DNA of 5,908 nt, from NCBI GenBank assembly GCA_009704605.1, contig WLDW01000058.1:1-5908 (forward strand). Reading direction: 5' to 3'. Positions 1 through 5,278 of the stretch are shown in pieces. Below the pieces are notes generated by a model that ran no database searches, was not told the DNA's origin, and saw only the letters and a list, made by a program, of their open reading frames with translations. Source of the stretch: Actinomycetota bacterium (GTDB taxonomy: Bacteria; Actinomycetota; Actinomycetes; Actinomycetales; Microbacteriaceae). The position numbers and the translations under genes were made by a program. How positions within the stretch are numbered: the first letter of the stretch is position 1; each line of letters starts with the position of its first letter.

Positions 1-766
1 GAACTCGCTCAGCAGAGTCGGCAATAAGCGCTCTTCCAACACCGGTTGATCCGGTGAAAGAGAGCTTACGTAGTCTTTCGTCTTTGATGATTGGGCCGGT
101 GACAAGTCCAGGTCTAGTGGTTTGAATAACGTTTATGACACCCTTTGGGATTCCAACTTCTTCCAAGACCTTCACAAACAGCATTGATGTCAGCGGGGTT
201 AGTGCCGCGGGCTTGAGAATCATGGTGCAACCAGCTGCAATGGCAGGGGCCATTTTTCTGGTTGCCATGGCTAGCGGGAAGTTCCATGGGGTGATAAAAA
301 GCGATGGTCCAACCGGCTTTTTGAGGACCATGATGCGGTTTTTGCCATCGGGGGCTGTTCCATAGCGGCCAGTAATCCTTGGGGCTTCTTCGGAGAACCA
401 CCTCAGAAACTCTGCTCCGTAGGCGACTTCACCCTTGGCCTCTTGGAATGGTTTACCCATTTCAAGAGACATCACTAGGGCAAATTCGTCCGACATCGCG
501 GTGACTTTTTCGAAGGCAGCCCGAAGGATCTCGGCTCGTTCTCTTGGAGCGGTCTTGGCCCAAGCCTGCTGGGCGTTGTCAGCTGCTTCCATAGCTGCCA
601 TGCCATCTGCTGGGGCGGCATCGGCAATGGAAACTAGTACTTTGCCCGTTGCAGGGTCGATTACATCCAGAGTTTGCTTGTCAGCTGCGTCTTGCCAGCT
701 GCCGTTAATAAATAGCCCTCTTGGGACTAGATCTAATACGCGCTGCTCGTCTGCTTGGGTAATCAT
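1..766 (-). CDS. gabD: Succinate-semialdehyde dehydrogenase-type aldehyde dehydrogenase, N-terminal part (cut by left edge)
   Basis: Codons 1-255 of an NAD(P)+-dependent aldehyde dehydrogenase; the C-terminal part lies beyond the left edge. Family members oxidise succinate semialdehyde to succinate in the cytoplasm, the last step of the GABA shunt. Seen: an early FINGSW segment (residues 19-24), DPATGK (37-42), the PWNFP motif at 160-164 with the oxyanion Asn162, the cofactor-binding ILKPA with Lys185, and the Rossmann FTGSTGVG at 237-244. The catalytic Glu (ELGG) and Cys are off the window, so activity cannot be confirmed. The stretch FLRWFSEEAPRITGRYG (120-136) is typical of the SSADH subfamily. 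In E. coli GabD a Ser three residues after the conserved Lys helps bind NADP; here it is Ala188, so coenzyme preference is open. ATG at 766-764 is chosen because AAAGGA (778-783) lies 11 nt upstream. It starts 48 bp after rplA on the same strand. Another ALDH substrate (e.g. glutarate semialdehyde) is possible. Confidence 0.9.
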   Translation of the reverse strand, partial: MITQADEQRVLDLVPRGLFINGSWQDAADKQTLDVIDPATGKVLVSIADAAPADGMAAMEAADNAQQAWAKTAPRERAEILRAAFEKVTAMSDEFALVMSLEMGKPFQEAKGEVAYGAEFLRWFSEEAPRITGRYGTAPDGKNRIMVLKKPVGPSLFITPWNFPLAMATRKMAPAIAAGCTMILKPAALTPLTSMLFVKVLEEVGIPKGVINVIQTTRPGLVTGPIIKDERLRKLSFTGSTGVGRALIADSAERV

Positions 767-777
767 CTTGGCACTTA

Positions 778-783
778 TCCTTT
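778..783 (-). promoter_or_regulatory. Shine-Dalgarno sequence of gabD
   Basis: The minus strand reads AAAGGA 11 nt before the ATG of the aldehyde dehydrogenase. It lies inside the 48-bp rplA-gabD gap, in which I see only a 4-bp CGCC/GGCG stem and no U-tract, so gabD can be translated independently from a transcript running out of rplA. Confidence 0.6.
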
Positions 784-814
784 CCACGCCAGGTAAGGCG
801 GGGGTTTGGGTGAG

Positions 815-1513
815 TTATACGGCCTTAGCGACGGTGGTATCCAGCAAGATTCCAGGACCAAAGGTTGTGGAGATGGCGGTCTTGAGGATGTATTTACCCT
901 TCGAGCTAGAAGGCTTTAGTCTCTGGATCTCGTCCAGAGCTGCTCCTAGGTTCTCAGCCAACTGGCTAGCGCTGAATGAGGCCTTACCGATGATGAAGTG
1001 CAGGTTGGACTGCTTATCGATACGGAACTCGATCTTTCCGCCCTTGATATCTGTTACTGCCTTGGCAACATCTGGGGTTACTGTTCCAGTTTTAGGGTTT
1101 GGCATTAGGTTACGAGGACCAAGGACTTTTCCAAGTCGGCCCACCTTACCCATTAGCTCTGGAGTTGAAACGGCTGAGTCAAAATCAACCCATCCCGCCG
1201 CTACTTTTTCAATCAATTCGTCGCCACCGACTTCGTCGGCTCCGGCCTTGATGGCAGCTTCAGCTGCTGGACCGGTTGCAAAAACAATCACTCGGGAGGT
1301 CTTACCGGTTCCGTGCGGAAGCGATACGGTTCCACGAATCATCTGATCTGCCTTCCGAGGGTCAACACCTAGCTTGACGGCAACTTCAATAGTTGAGTCA
1401 AACTTCTTGGAGCCGGTCTCGCGCACTAGGGCCACGGCCTCGGCTGGGGTATAGAACTTACCCTCGGTGATTTTACTTGCGGCTTCTAGATAAGCCCTTG
1501 ATCTTTTTGGCAT
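815..1513 (-). CDS. rplA: 50S ribosomal protein L1
   Basis: L1 forms the mobile stalk beside the ribosomal E site, binds 23S rRNA helices 76-78, helps release deacylated tRNA, and in many bacteria represses its own mRNA. The 232-residue protein is of normal length (about 230-235). Seen: N-terminal [15 protein letters not shown], the domain II signature around 119-143 ([20 protein letters not shown], then PKTGT), and the C-terminal rRNA-binding loop STTFGPG at 215-221. In the well-studied Thermus L1 the conserved triad is Thr217-Met218-Gly219; here Thr217 and Gly219 are kept and position 218 is Phe. The ATG at 1513-1511 is preceded by AGGA with 10-nt spacing. It follows rplK by 109 bp, the longest gap in the cluster, which carries a candidate L1-binding element. 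Stop is TAA. Confidence 0.97.
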   Translation of the reverse strand: MPKRSRAYLEAASKITEGKFYTPAEAVALVRETGSKKFDSTIEVAVKLGVDPRKADQMIRGTVSLPHGTGKTSRVIVFATGPAAEAAIKAGADEVGGDELIEKVAAGWVDFDSAVSTPELMGKVGRLGKVLGPRNLMPNPKTGTVTPDVAKAVTDIKGGKIEFRIDKQSNLHFIIGKASFSASQLAENLGAALDEIQRLKPSSSKGKYILKTAISTTFGPGILLDTTVAKAV

Positions 1514-1523
1514 GTGCTGTTGT

Positions 1524-1527
1524 TCCT
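1524..1527 (-). promoter_or_regulatory. Shine-Dalgarno sequence of rplA
   Basis: The minus strand reads AAAAGGAACA, with the AGGA core 10 nt before the rplA ATG. It sits 15 nt downstream of the base of the two-helix RNA element at 1543-1572, close enough for a protein bound there to block ribosome entry. Confidence 0.7.
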
Positions 1528-1542
1528 TTTCTGGTCACAGTA

Positions 1543-1572
1543 GTGGTTAGCGAACCGATCTGGTTCTCCCAC
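1543..1572 (-). promoter_or_regulatory. Candidate L1 autoregulatory (translational operator) RNA element
   Basis: On the transcript a 4-bp outer helix GUGG/CCAC (1569-1572 with 1543-1546) encloses a perfect 5-bp inner helix GAACC/GGUUC (1562-1566 with 1552-1556) with loop AGAUC. The helices are separated by an asymmetric internal loop, GA on the 5' side and GCUAA on the 3' side. Two short helices flanking an asymmetric loop, with a GGGAG-type 5' strand, is the known form of L1-binding mRNA sites, which mimic the L1 site in 23S rRNA. The element ends about 30 nt before the rplA ATG, where bound L1 could block initiation. Structure is read directly from the sequence; function is inferred from shape and position. 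Short helices like these also arise by chance, so confidence is moderate. Confidence 0.5.
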
Positions 1573-1622
1573 GACTTCTTTAGTTTTTAGTTTTGGTGCC
1601 TTTGTTGCTTTTCCCTAAGGTT

Positions 1623-2054
1623 CTAGGCGTCGACGGTAATACCCATGGAGCGGGCGGTTCCGGCGATGATCTTTGCCGCTGCCTCAACGTCGTTGGCGTT
1701 TAGGTCAGCCATCTTGGTCTCGGCAATCTTTAGTAGCTGCTCCTTGGAAAGGTGAGCCACCTTGTCAGTGTGAGGGGTTGCGGAACCCTTTGGTACCCCT
1801 GCAGCTTTCTTGATCAGCTCGGCTGCTGGAGGAGTCTTCAGGATGAAGGTGAAGGAACGGTCTTCGTAAACGGTGATTTCTACTGGTACGACGTTTCCTT
1901 TTTGGTCTGCAGTTGCGTTGTTATACGCGGTGCAGAACTCCATGATGTTCACACCATGCTGACCTAGAGCTGGACCGATCGGTGGAGCTGGGTTAGCAGC
2001 GCCTGCCTGGATCTGCAGCTTGATCATTCCAGTGACTTTTTTCTTGGGTGCCAT
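1623..2054 (-). CDS. rplK: 50S ribosomal protein L11
   Basis: L11 binds the GTPase-associated region of 23S rRNA (around helices 43-44) at the base of the L7/L12 stalk, supports EF-G and release factor action, is needed for RelA activation, and is part of the thiostrepton-binding site. The 143-residue protein has the usual length. Seen: N-terminal domain (about 1-72) with the proline-rich [20 protein letters not shown] (21-40), a hinge at KTPPAAEL (73-80), and a C-terminal rRNA-binding domain (about 80-143) ending in [11 protein letters not shown], which matches the L11 signature. The prolines at 22-28 associated with thiostrepton sensitivity are intact. The ATG at 2054-2052 has AAAGGA (2065-2070) 10 nt upstream. 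It follows nusG by 37 bp and precedes rplA, the standard order. Stop is TAG. Confidence 0.98.
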   Translation of the reverse strand: MAPKKKVTGMIKLQIQAGAANPAPPIGPALGQHGVNIMEFCTAYNNATADQKGNVVPVEITVYEDRSFTFILKTPPAAELIKKAAGVPKGSATPHTDKVAHLSKEQLLKIAETKMADLNANDVEAAAKIIAGTARSMGITVDA

Positions 2055-2091
2055 TTGCTTGTTTTCCTTTTTTAGTGGTTTAGATAAATCT

Positions 2092-2997
2092 TTAGTTCAG
2101 TGGTCCGACTTGTTCGAAGCCAAGCTCCACAGGAGTCTCTCGCTCGAATAGGGAAACCAAGACTGTGAGCTTTCCAGACTCTGGCTTGATTTCAGAAATT
2201 GTTCCAGGAAGACCTGCAAAGGATCCGTCCTTGATCATGATGGACTCGCCAACCTTGAAATCAATCTTGATTGGGACTGCTCTTGCCTTGCCCTTGACCA
2301 TCTGAGTTCCCTTAACCGCAGCCTTGGCAGAAGCCTCTTCTGGAAGAACGTAAAGGGTCTTTAGCATCTCGAATGCTTCGTCTGGTCTTAGCGGAGTCGG
2401 GTTCTGAGAGTTGCCAACAAAACCTGTTACTGCTGGGGTGTGACGAACAAGAGACCAAGACTCTTCGGTCATTTCCATGCGAACTAGAACATAACCTGGG
2501 ATGCGAACCTTGGAAACTAGCTTTCTCTGACCGTTCTTGATTTCAATGGTGTCTTCCATTGGAACCTCGATCTGGAAGATCTTGTCTCCGCCGTCGATTG
2601 CAAGTTTTCTGTTTTCGATGTTCTGCTTCACACGCTTTTCGTATCCTGCGTAGGAGTGAACTACGAACCACTTTCCAGGTTGCGAGCGCAGCTCGGCCTT
2701 GAATACGCGGTATGGATCCTCGTCCTTTGCTGGCTCTTCAGAAACTTCTGCAAAAGTGCTCTCTTCGGAAACCGAATCAGTTTCTGCTACCACTGCAGCA
2801 TCCTCAACAAAGAACTCTTCTGAGACTGGAGCCTCAGGGGTTCCCTCCGGGGCCTGGTAAGGAGTGTTACCGAAAGTAGGTGTCTCGACAGGAGCTTCTG
2901 GGGTGGCGACTGCGGTCACTTCTTCAACCGCAGAGAATGCTGCTGCTGGTGCGGCAGTGGTCTCGGTCTCGAGTTCTGTCTGTTCGATCTCGCTCAA
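2092..2997 (-). CDS. nusG: Transcription termination/antitermination factor NusG
   Basis: NusG binds RNA polymerase across the DNA cleft, modulates elongation and pausing, and links polymerase to Rho or to ribosomal protein S10. Seen in the 301 residues: an acidic, Pro/Ala/Glu-rich, presumably disordered extension (about 1-95), the NGN domain (about 109-213, starting [19 protein letters not shown] and including the polymerase-contact segment [10 protein letters not shown] at 165-174), a basic linker (about 220-245), and the KOW domain (about 246-300, with [19 protein letters not shown] and FERETPVEL). E. coli NusG is about 180 residues; the excess is the N-terminal extension commonly seen in actinobacteria. 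The start is TTG at 2997-2995: an in-frame stop (the secE TAG) lies 21 nt upstream, AAGGA sits 8 nt before the TTG, and there is no in-frame ATG before the NGN domain. It follows secE by 21 bp. Confidence 0.97.
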   Translation of the reverse strand: MSEIEQTELETETTAAPAAAFSAVEEVTAVATPEAPVETPTFGNTPYQAPEGTPEAPVSEEFFVEDAAVVAETDSVSEESTFAEVSEEPAKDEDPYRVFKAELRSQPGKWFVVHSYAGYEKRVKQNIENRKLAIDGGDKIFQIEVPMEDTIEIKNGQRKLVSKVRIPGYVLVRMEMTEESWSLVRHTPAVTGFVGNSQNPTPLRPDEAFEMLKTLYVLPEEASAKAAVKGTQMVKGKARAVPIKIDFKVGESIMIKDGSFAGLPGTISEIKPESGKLTVLVSLFERETPVELGFEQVGPLN

Positions 2998-3005
2998 TTG
3001 AGGTT

Positions 3006-3010
3006 TCCTT
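3006..3010 (-). promoter_or_regulatory. Shine-Dalgarno sequence fixing the TTG start of nusG
   Basis: The minus strand reads AAGGA 8 nt before TTG at 2997-2995. Together with the upstream in-frame secE stop and the lack of an ATG in the extension, this supports TTG as the real initiator. It lies in the 21-bp secE-nusG gap. Confidence 0.75.
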
Positions 3011-3018
3011 GTCTGAAA

Positions 3019-3285
3019 CTAGTTTGTTGGTGTGAAGGTGAATGTAACGAGGTTGTAGAAAACAAAATCCATGCCAGAAAGAATTGCCATTACAACTATT
3101 ACGAAGGCTAGAACTACTCCGGTGAAGCTAACCAGCTCTTTGTAGGTTGGCCTTGTAACCTTACGAAGCTCGGCTAGAACCTGCTTGAAGAACAAAATGA
3201 TTCTTCCGAAGATGTTGCGAGTTGCAGCGCGATCGGCCTTGGCTTTTACTACCAAGTCCTCTGCTGGCTGAAGCTCATCTGGCAT
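3019..3285 (-). CDS. secE: Preprotein translocase subunit SecE
   Basis: SecE is the small membrane clamp of the SecYEG channel in the cytoplasmic membrane and is needed to stabilise SecY. The 88-residue protein has a charged cytoplasmic N-terminus (1-24), an amphipathic helix with the family core VLAELRKVTRPTYKELVSFT (36-55), and one hydrophobic span (about 53-72, VSFTGVVLAFVIVVMAILSG), the single-span form usual outside enterobacteria. Start: the frame stays open upstream to 3342, but that would run through the 3' end of tRNA-Trp. The ATG at 3285-3283, preceded by GGAAAG with 8-nt spacing, gives the family length and is preferred. Where many SecE proteins have Trp before Pro-Thr, this one has Arg46 (RPTY); replacement of that Trp occurs in related Micrococcales as far as I recall. 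nusG follows after 21 bp. Stop is TAG. Confidence 0.95.
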   Translation of the reverse strand: MPDELQPAEDLVVKAKADRAATRNIFGRIILFFKQVLAELRKVTRPTYKELVSFTGVVLAFVIVVMAILSGMDFVFYNLVTFTFTPTN

Positions 3286-3315
3286 TTCTACTTCTTTCCG
3301 ATCTATCGTTGTCTG

Positions 3316-3388
3316 CAGGGCGGACAGGACTCGAACCTGCAACCTGCGGTTTTGGAGACCGCTGCTCTACCAATTGAGCCACCGCCCT
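3316..3388 (-). tRNA. trnW: tRNA-Trp (anticodon CCA)
   Basis: A complete 73-nt cloverleaf on the minus strand: 7-bp acceptor AGGGCGG/CCGCCCT, D-arm GCTC-AATTGGTA-GAGC, anticodon stem GCGGT/ACCGC around loop CTCCAAA with anticodon CCA (3353-3355), variable loop AGGTT, and T-arm GCAGG-TTCGAGT-CCTGT (closed by one G-U pair). The discriminator is G at 3316 and the 3' CCA is not encoded, so it must be added by nucleotidyltransferase. The gene decodes UGG. A tRNA-Trp directly upstream of secE is a common arrangement in Gram-positive bacteria. Only 30 bp separate it from secE, too little for a separate terminator and promoter, so the tRNA is probably cut out of the secE-nusG transcript. Confidence 0.97.
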
Positions 3389-3435
3389 TTAGGGGCTAAA
3401 CAGCTTCGTTGATCAAAGGACAAATGACACACTTC

Positions 3436-3448
3436 TAGATTGAATCTA
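3436..3448. repeat. 13-bp perfect palindrome in the divergent spacer
   Basis: TAGATT-G-AATCTA is a perfect inverted repeat with a one-base centre in the 186-bp spacer between the divergent tRNA-Trp and aspartate aminotransferase genes. It starts 48 bp upstream of the tRNA. It could be a dimeric regulator site or a by-product of a -10 element: its minus-strand arm TAGATT also fits the TANNNT promoter consensus. The surrounding AT-rich sequence makes chance occurrence possible. Confidence 0.4.
3443..3448 (-). promoter_or_regulatory. Possible -10 element for the tRNA-Trp-secE-nusG-rplK-rplA unit
   Basis: The minus strand reads TAGATT here, matching TANNNT, which would place the transcription start near 3436 and give a leader of about 48 nt before the tRNA. 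The hexamer 17 bp upstream (TAATCT, 3466-3471) is a poor -35. A perfect TTGACA occurs at 3485-3490 on this strand but is 36 bp away, with no TANNNT hexamer 16-19 bp downstream of it. The assignment is weak; the true promoter could lie elsewhere in 3389-3510. Confidence 0.25.
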
Positions 3449-3561
3449 AATTTGGATAATTTGCCAGATTAGGCTTCCCGCAGCTGTCAACTACTGAGTC
3501 CTACTCTAATCTGCCCGCCCCCAGATTGCAAAGGGTCGATCTCCCCTCGAAGGCTCCCCGA

Positions 3562-3567
3562 TAGGCT
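3562..3567 (+). promoter_or_regulatory. -10 element of a probable leaderless promoter for the aspartate aminotransferase gene
   Basis: TAGGCT (TANNNT) lies 7 nt before the GTG start at 3575, so transcription should begin at or within a base or two of the start codon. No Shine-Dalgarno sequence is present. No good -35 hexamer is visible 16-19 bp upstream, which is common in actinobacterial promoters. Confidence 0.5.
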
Positions 3568-3574
3568 TAGAGAC

Positions 3575-4771
3575 GTGAATGCCTCCCGAATCTCCAAGCG
3601 AATAGCTGCCATAGCTGAGTCTGCGACCCTCAAGGTCGACGCCAAGGCCAAAGCCTTGCAAGCTGAGGGTAGACCGGTAATCAGCTACGCAGCTGGAGAA
3701 CCTGACTTTCCAACCCCCGCTCACATTGTTGGAGCAGCTGCAAAAGCTGTTCTAGACCCAAAGAACCACCGCTACACCCCAGCGGTAGGTCTACCTGATC
3801 TTCGAGAAGCTATCGCTCAAAAGACCCTTAGAGACTCTGGAACAGAAGTTTCTGCTAACCAGGTTGTTGTCACTAACGGTGGCAAGCAAGCCGTTTACCA
3901 AGCTTTTGCTGTGCTACTCGATGCTGGCGATGAGGTTTTATTGCCTACTCCGTACTGGACTACTTATCCAGAAGCAATCGCACTGGCTGGCGGAAAGACT
4001 GTAAAGGTCTTTGCAGGAAGTGAGCAGGGTTACAAAGTAACCGTTGAACAGCTAGACAAAGCGAAGACTGCCCGCACCAAAGTGCTACTGATGTGTTCAC
4101 CTTCTAACCCAACGGGTGCGGTTTATTCGAAAGAAGAGATTGCGGCCATTGGTAACTGGGCCTACCAAAACGATCTATGGGTAATCACCGATGAGATCTA
4201 TCAGAACTTGGTTTATGACGGGCTTAAGGCTTATTCAATTACTGAAGTTGTGCCGGAGATGATTGACCGCACCATTTTGGTCAACGGTGTTGCCAAGAGT
4301 TACGCGATGACCGGATGGCGTCTTGGTTGGATGGCGGGACCTGCCGATGCCATGAAGGCAGCTGCTAACTTGCAGTCGCACCTGACATCGAATGTGAACA
4401 ACATTGCACAAAAAGCAGCTCTTGCAGCACTGACTGGATCCCAAGACGAAGTTCAGAACATGCTGCAAGCGTTCGATCGCAGACGAAAGCTTGCTGTTTC
4501 CGAGCTCGGCAAGATTGATAACTGGTTGGCTCCAATGCCACAAGGTGCCTTCTACGTTTACTCGGATGTCCGAGGACTGCTTGGAAAGACTTGGAATGGA
4601 AAGCAGATCAACACTTCTTTGGAGCTTTGTGATTTCATCTTGGAAGAAGTTGAAGTTGCCCTGGTTCCTGGTGAAGCGTTTGGGCCTTCGGGTTATGTTC
4701 GCATGAGCTACGCACTTGGCGATGAGCCAATTCTTGAGGGTATACAGCGTCTTCAGAAACTATTTGGCTGA
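3575..4771 (+). CDS. aspC: Class I PLP-dependent aminotransferase, aspartate aminotransferase type
   Basis: Predicted to transfer the amino group between aspartate and 2-oxoglutarate, giving oxaloacetate and glutamate; some members of this Ib group also transaminate prephenate. The 398-residue length is normal. Seen: [12 protein letters not shown] (37-48), the cofactor loop TNGGKQA (100-106), PYWTTYPE (126-133), [10 protein letters not shown] (175-184) with Asn178, TDEIYQ (205-210) with Asp206 and Tyr209, the Schiff-base Lys241 in [13 protein letters not shown] (240-252) with Arg249, and Arg376 in VRMSYA for the substrate alpha-carboxylate. Lys104 matches the position reported to contact the distal carboxylate in Thermus AspAT, favouring an acidic substrate. 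GTG at 3575 is chosen because homologues begin similarly (…[15 protein letters not shown]) and a -10 element sits 7 nt upstream. No ribosome binding site is seen. The gene diverges from tRNA-Trp. Stop is TGA. Confidence 0.93.
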   Translation: MNASRISKRIAAIAESATLKVDAKAKALQAEGRPVISYAAGEPDFPTPAHIVGAAAKAVLDPKNHRYTPAVGLPDLREAIAQKTLRDSGTEVSANQVVVTNGGKQAVYQAFAVLLDAGDEVLLPTPYWTTYPEAIALAGGKTVKVFAGSEQGYKVTVEQLDKAKTARTKVLLMCSPSNPTGAVYSKEEIAAIGNWAYQNDLWVITDEIYQNLVYDGLKAYSITEVVPEMIDRTILVNGVAKSYAMTGWRLGWMAGPADAMKAAANLQSHLTSNVNNIAQKAALAALTGSQDEVQNMLQAFDRRRKLAVSELGKIDNWLAPMPQGAFYVYSDVRGLLGKTWNGKQINTSLELCDFILEEVEVALVPGEAFGPSGYVRMSYALGDEPILEGIQRLQKLFG

Positions 4772-4813
4772 TACCCACGCTCTCGAGCTATAAATCATGA
4801 GGCCTTGACGCGT

Positions 4814-4832
4814 TTGGGCTTTATCTAGCCAA
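4814..4832 (+). terminator. Weak hairpin after aspC, possible terminator
   Basis: TTGGGCT and AGCCAA can pair into a six-pair stem with one bulged G around the loop TTATCT, 42 bp after the aspC stop. It is followed by TATGTTT rather than a clean T-run, and the stem is short, so intrinsic termination is doubtful. The rest of the 98-bp gap holds only the -10 element of the next gene. Confidence 0.2.
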
Positions 4833-4857
4833 TATGTTTCACCTCACTGCTCAGTCA

Positions 4858-4863
4858 TAGAAT
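4858..4863 (+). promoter_or_regulatory. -10 element of a probable leaderless promoter for the NTF2-like gene
   Basis: TAGAAT (TANNNT, five of six matches to TATAAT) lies 6 nt before the ATG at 4870, placing the transcription start on or next to the A of the start codon. Its first three bases are also an in-frame TAG, so the coding region cannot extend further upstream. No Shine-Dalgarno sequence and no strong -35 (best TGTTTC at 4835-4840, 17-bp spacing) are seen. Confidence 0.55.
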
Positions 4864-4869
4864 TGCTGC

Positions 4870-5265
4870 ATGACACTTGATCAGCTCGATTCCAGTAATC
4901 CAGAAATTGCTCAGCTCGCTAGGGATTATTTTGATCTCATGCACCACCAGAACATGAACTTGTTTGATCGAGTATTTCATCCAGAGTCAGTTCTTTACGG
5001 GGTGGTGGATAACAAACTCAGTAAACGCAGCTGTGCTATTTACAAGCAAGAAATGATGAATCGAACATCTCCAGCCGATCTAGGTAATACTCGAAGAGAC
5101 TTAGTTCTCAGTTTTGATCAGGTGTCCCCAACACTTGCTTTGCTGAAAATGCAACTCGAGATGTTTGGAGGGGTAATGCAGGACTACCTAAACATTGTCT
5201 ACCTTGATGGTCAGTGGTGGGTTATGGCCAAAATGTGGGAAAAGGTAGGAACCGTCGAAGGTTAG
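4870..5265 (+). CDS. NTF2-fold protein of the putative lumazine-binding (Lumazine_bd_2) family, function unknown
   Basis: A 131-residue cytoplasmic protein without signal peptide or membrane span. The pattern fits the NTF2/SnoaL-like superfamily, closest to the family annotated as putative lumazine-binding: an N-terminal helix pair with YFDLMHHQNMNLFDRVFHP (20-38) followed by LYG (42-44), a middle SPADLGNTRRDLVLSFD (67-83), and C-terminal strands KMQLEMFGG (93-101) and DYLNIVYLDGQWWVMAKMW (105-123). Members of this fold form cone-shaped dimers with a ligand pocket and include small enzymes and binding proteins; the sequence does not identify ligand or activity, and the family name should not be read as proof of lumazine binding. 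The start is certain, since an in-frame TAG lies 12 nt upstream. It sits 98 bp after aspC with its own likely leaderless promoter, so a shared operon is not required. It ends 13 bp from the convergent murB stop. Confidence 0.8.
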   Translation: MTLDQLDSSNPEIAQLARDYFDLMHHQNMNLFDRVFHPESVLYGVVDNKLSKRSCAIYKQEMMNRTSPADLGNTRRDLVLSFDQVSPTLALLKMQLEMFGGVMQDYLNIVYLDGQWWVMAKMWEKVGTVEG

Positions 5266-5278
5266 TACAAGGTAGTCC

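Noticed and set aside
114..401. Open frames on both strands within gabD (minus 114-401, plus 135-365)
   Set aside because: The correct gabD frame crosses the region with conserved PWNFP and ILKPA motifs; these are out-of-frame shadows.
784..800. CGCC/GGCG inverted repeat between rplA and gabD, considered as a terminator
   Set aside because: It has four pairs and no following U-tract, and the gabD ribosome binding site is adjacent.
435..1346. Long plus-strand open frame (303 codons)
   Set aside because: It lies antisense to gabD and rplA, both clear families, and its translation is a Ser/Ala/Pro-rich composition without recognisable domains. It is a shadow frame.
3286..3342. N-terminal extension of secE to an upstream ATG at 3342
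   Set aside because: It would translate through the 3' part of tRNA-Trp and lacks family similarity; the ATG at 3285 has a suitable ribosome binding site and gives the normal SecE length.
3485..3490. TTGACA as the -35 box of the tRNA-Trp operon
   Set aside because: No TANNNT hexamer lies 16-19 bp downstream; TAATCT is only 13 bp away and TAGATT is 36 bp away.
3506..3724. Minus-strand frame of 72 codons across the aspC start
   Set aside because: It is antisense to the conserved N-terminus of the aminotransferase and has no domain pattern.
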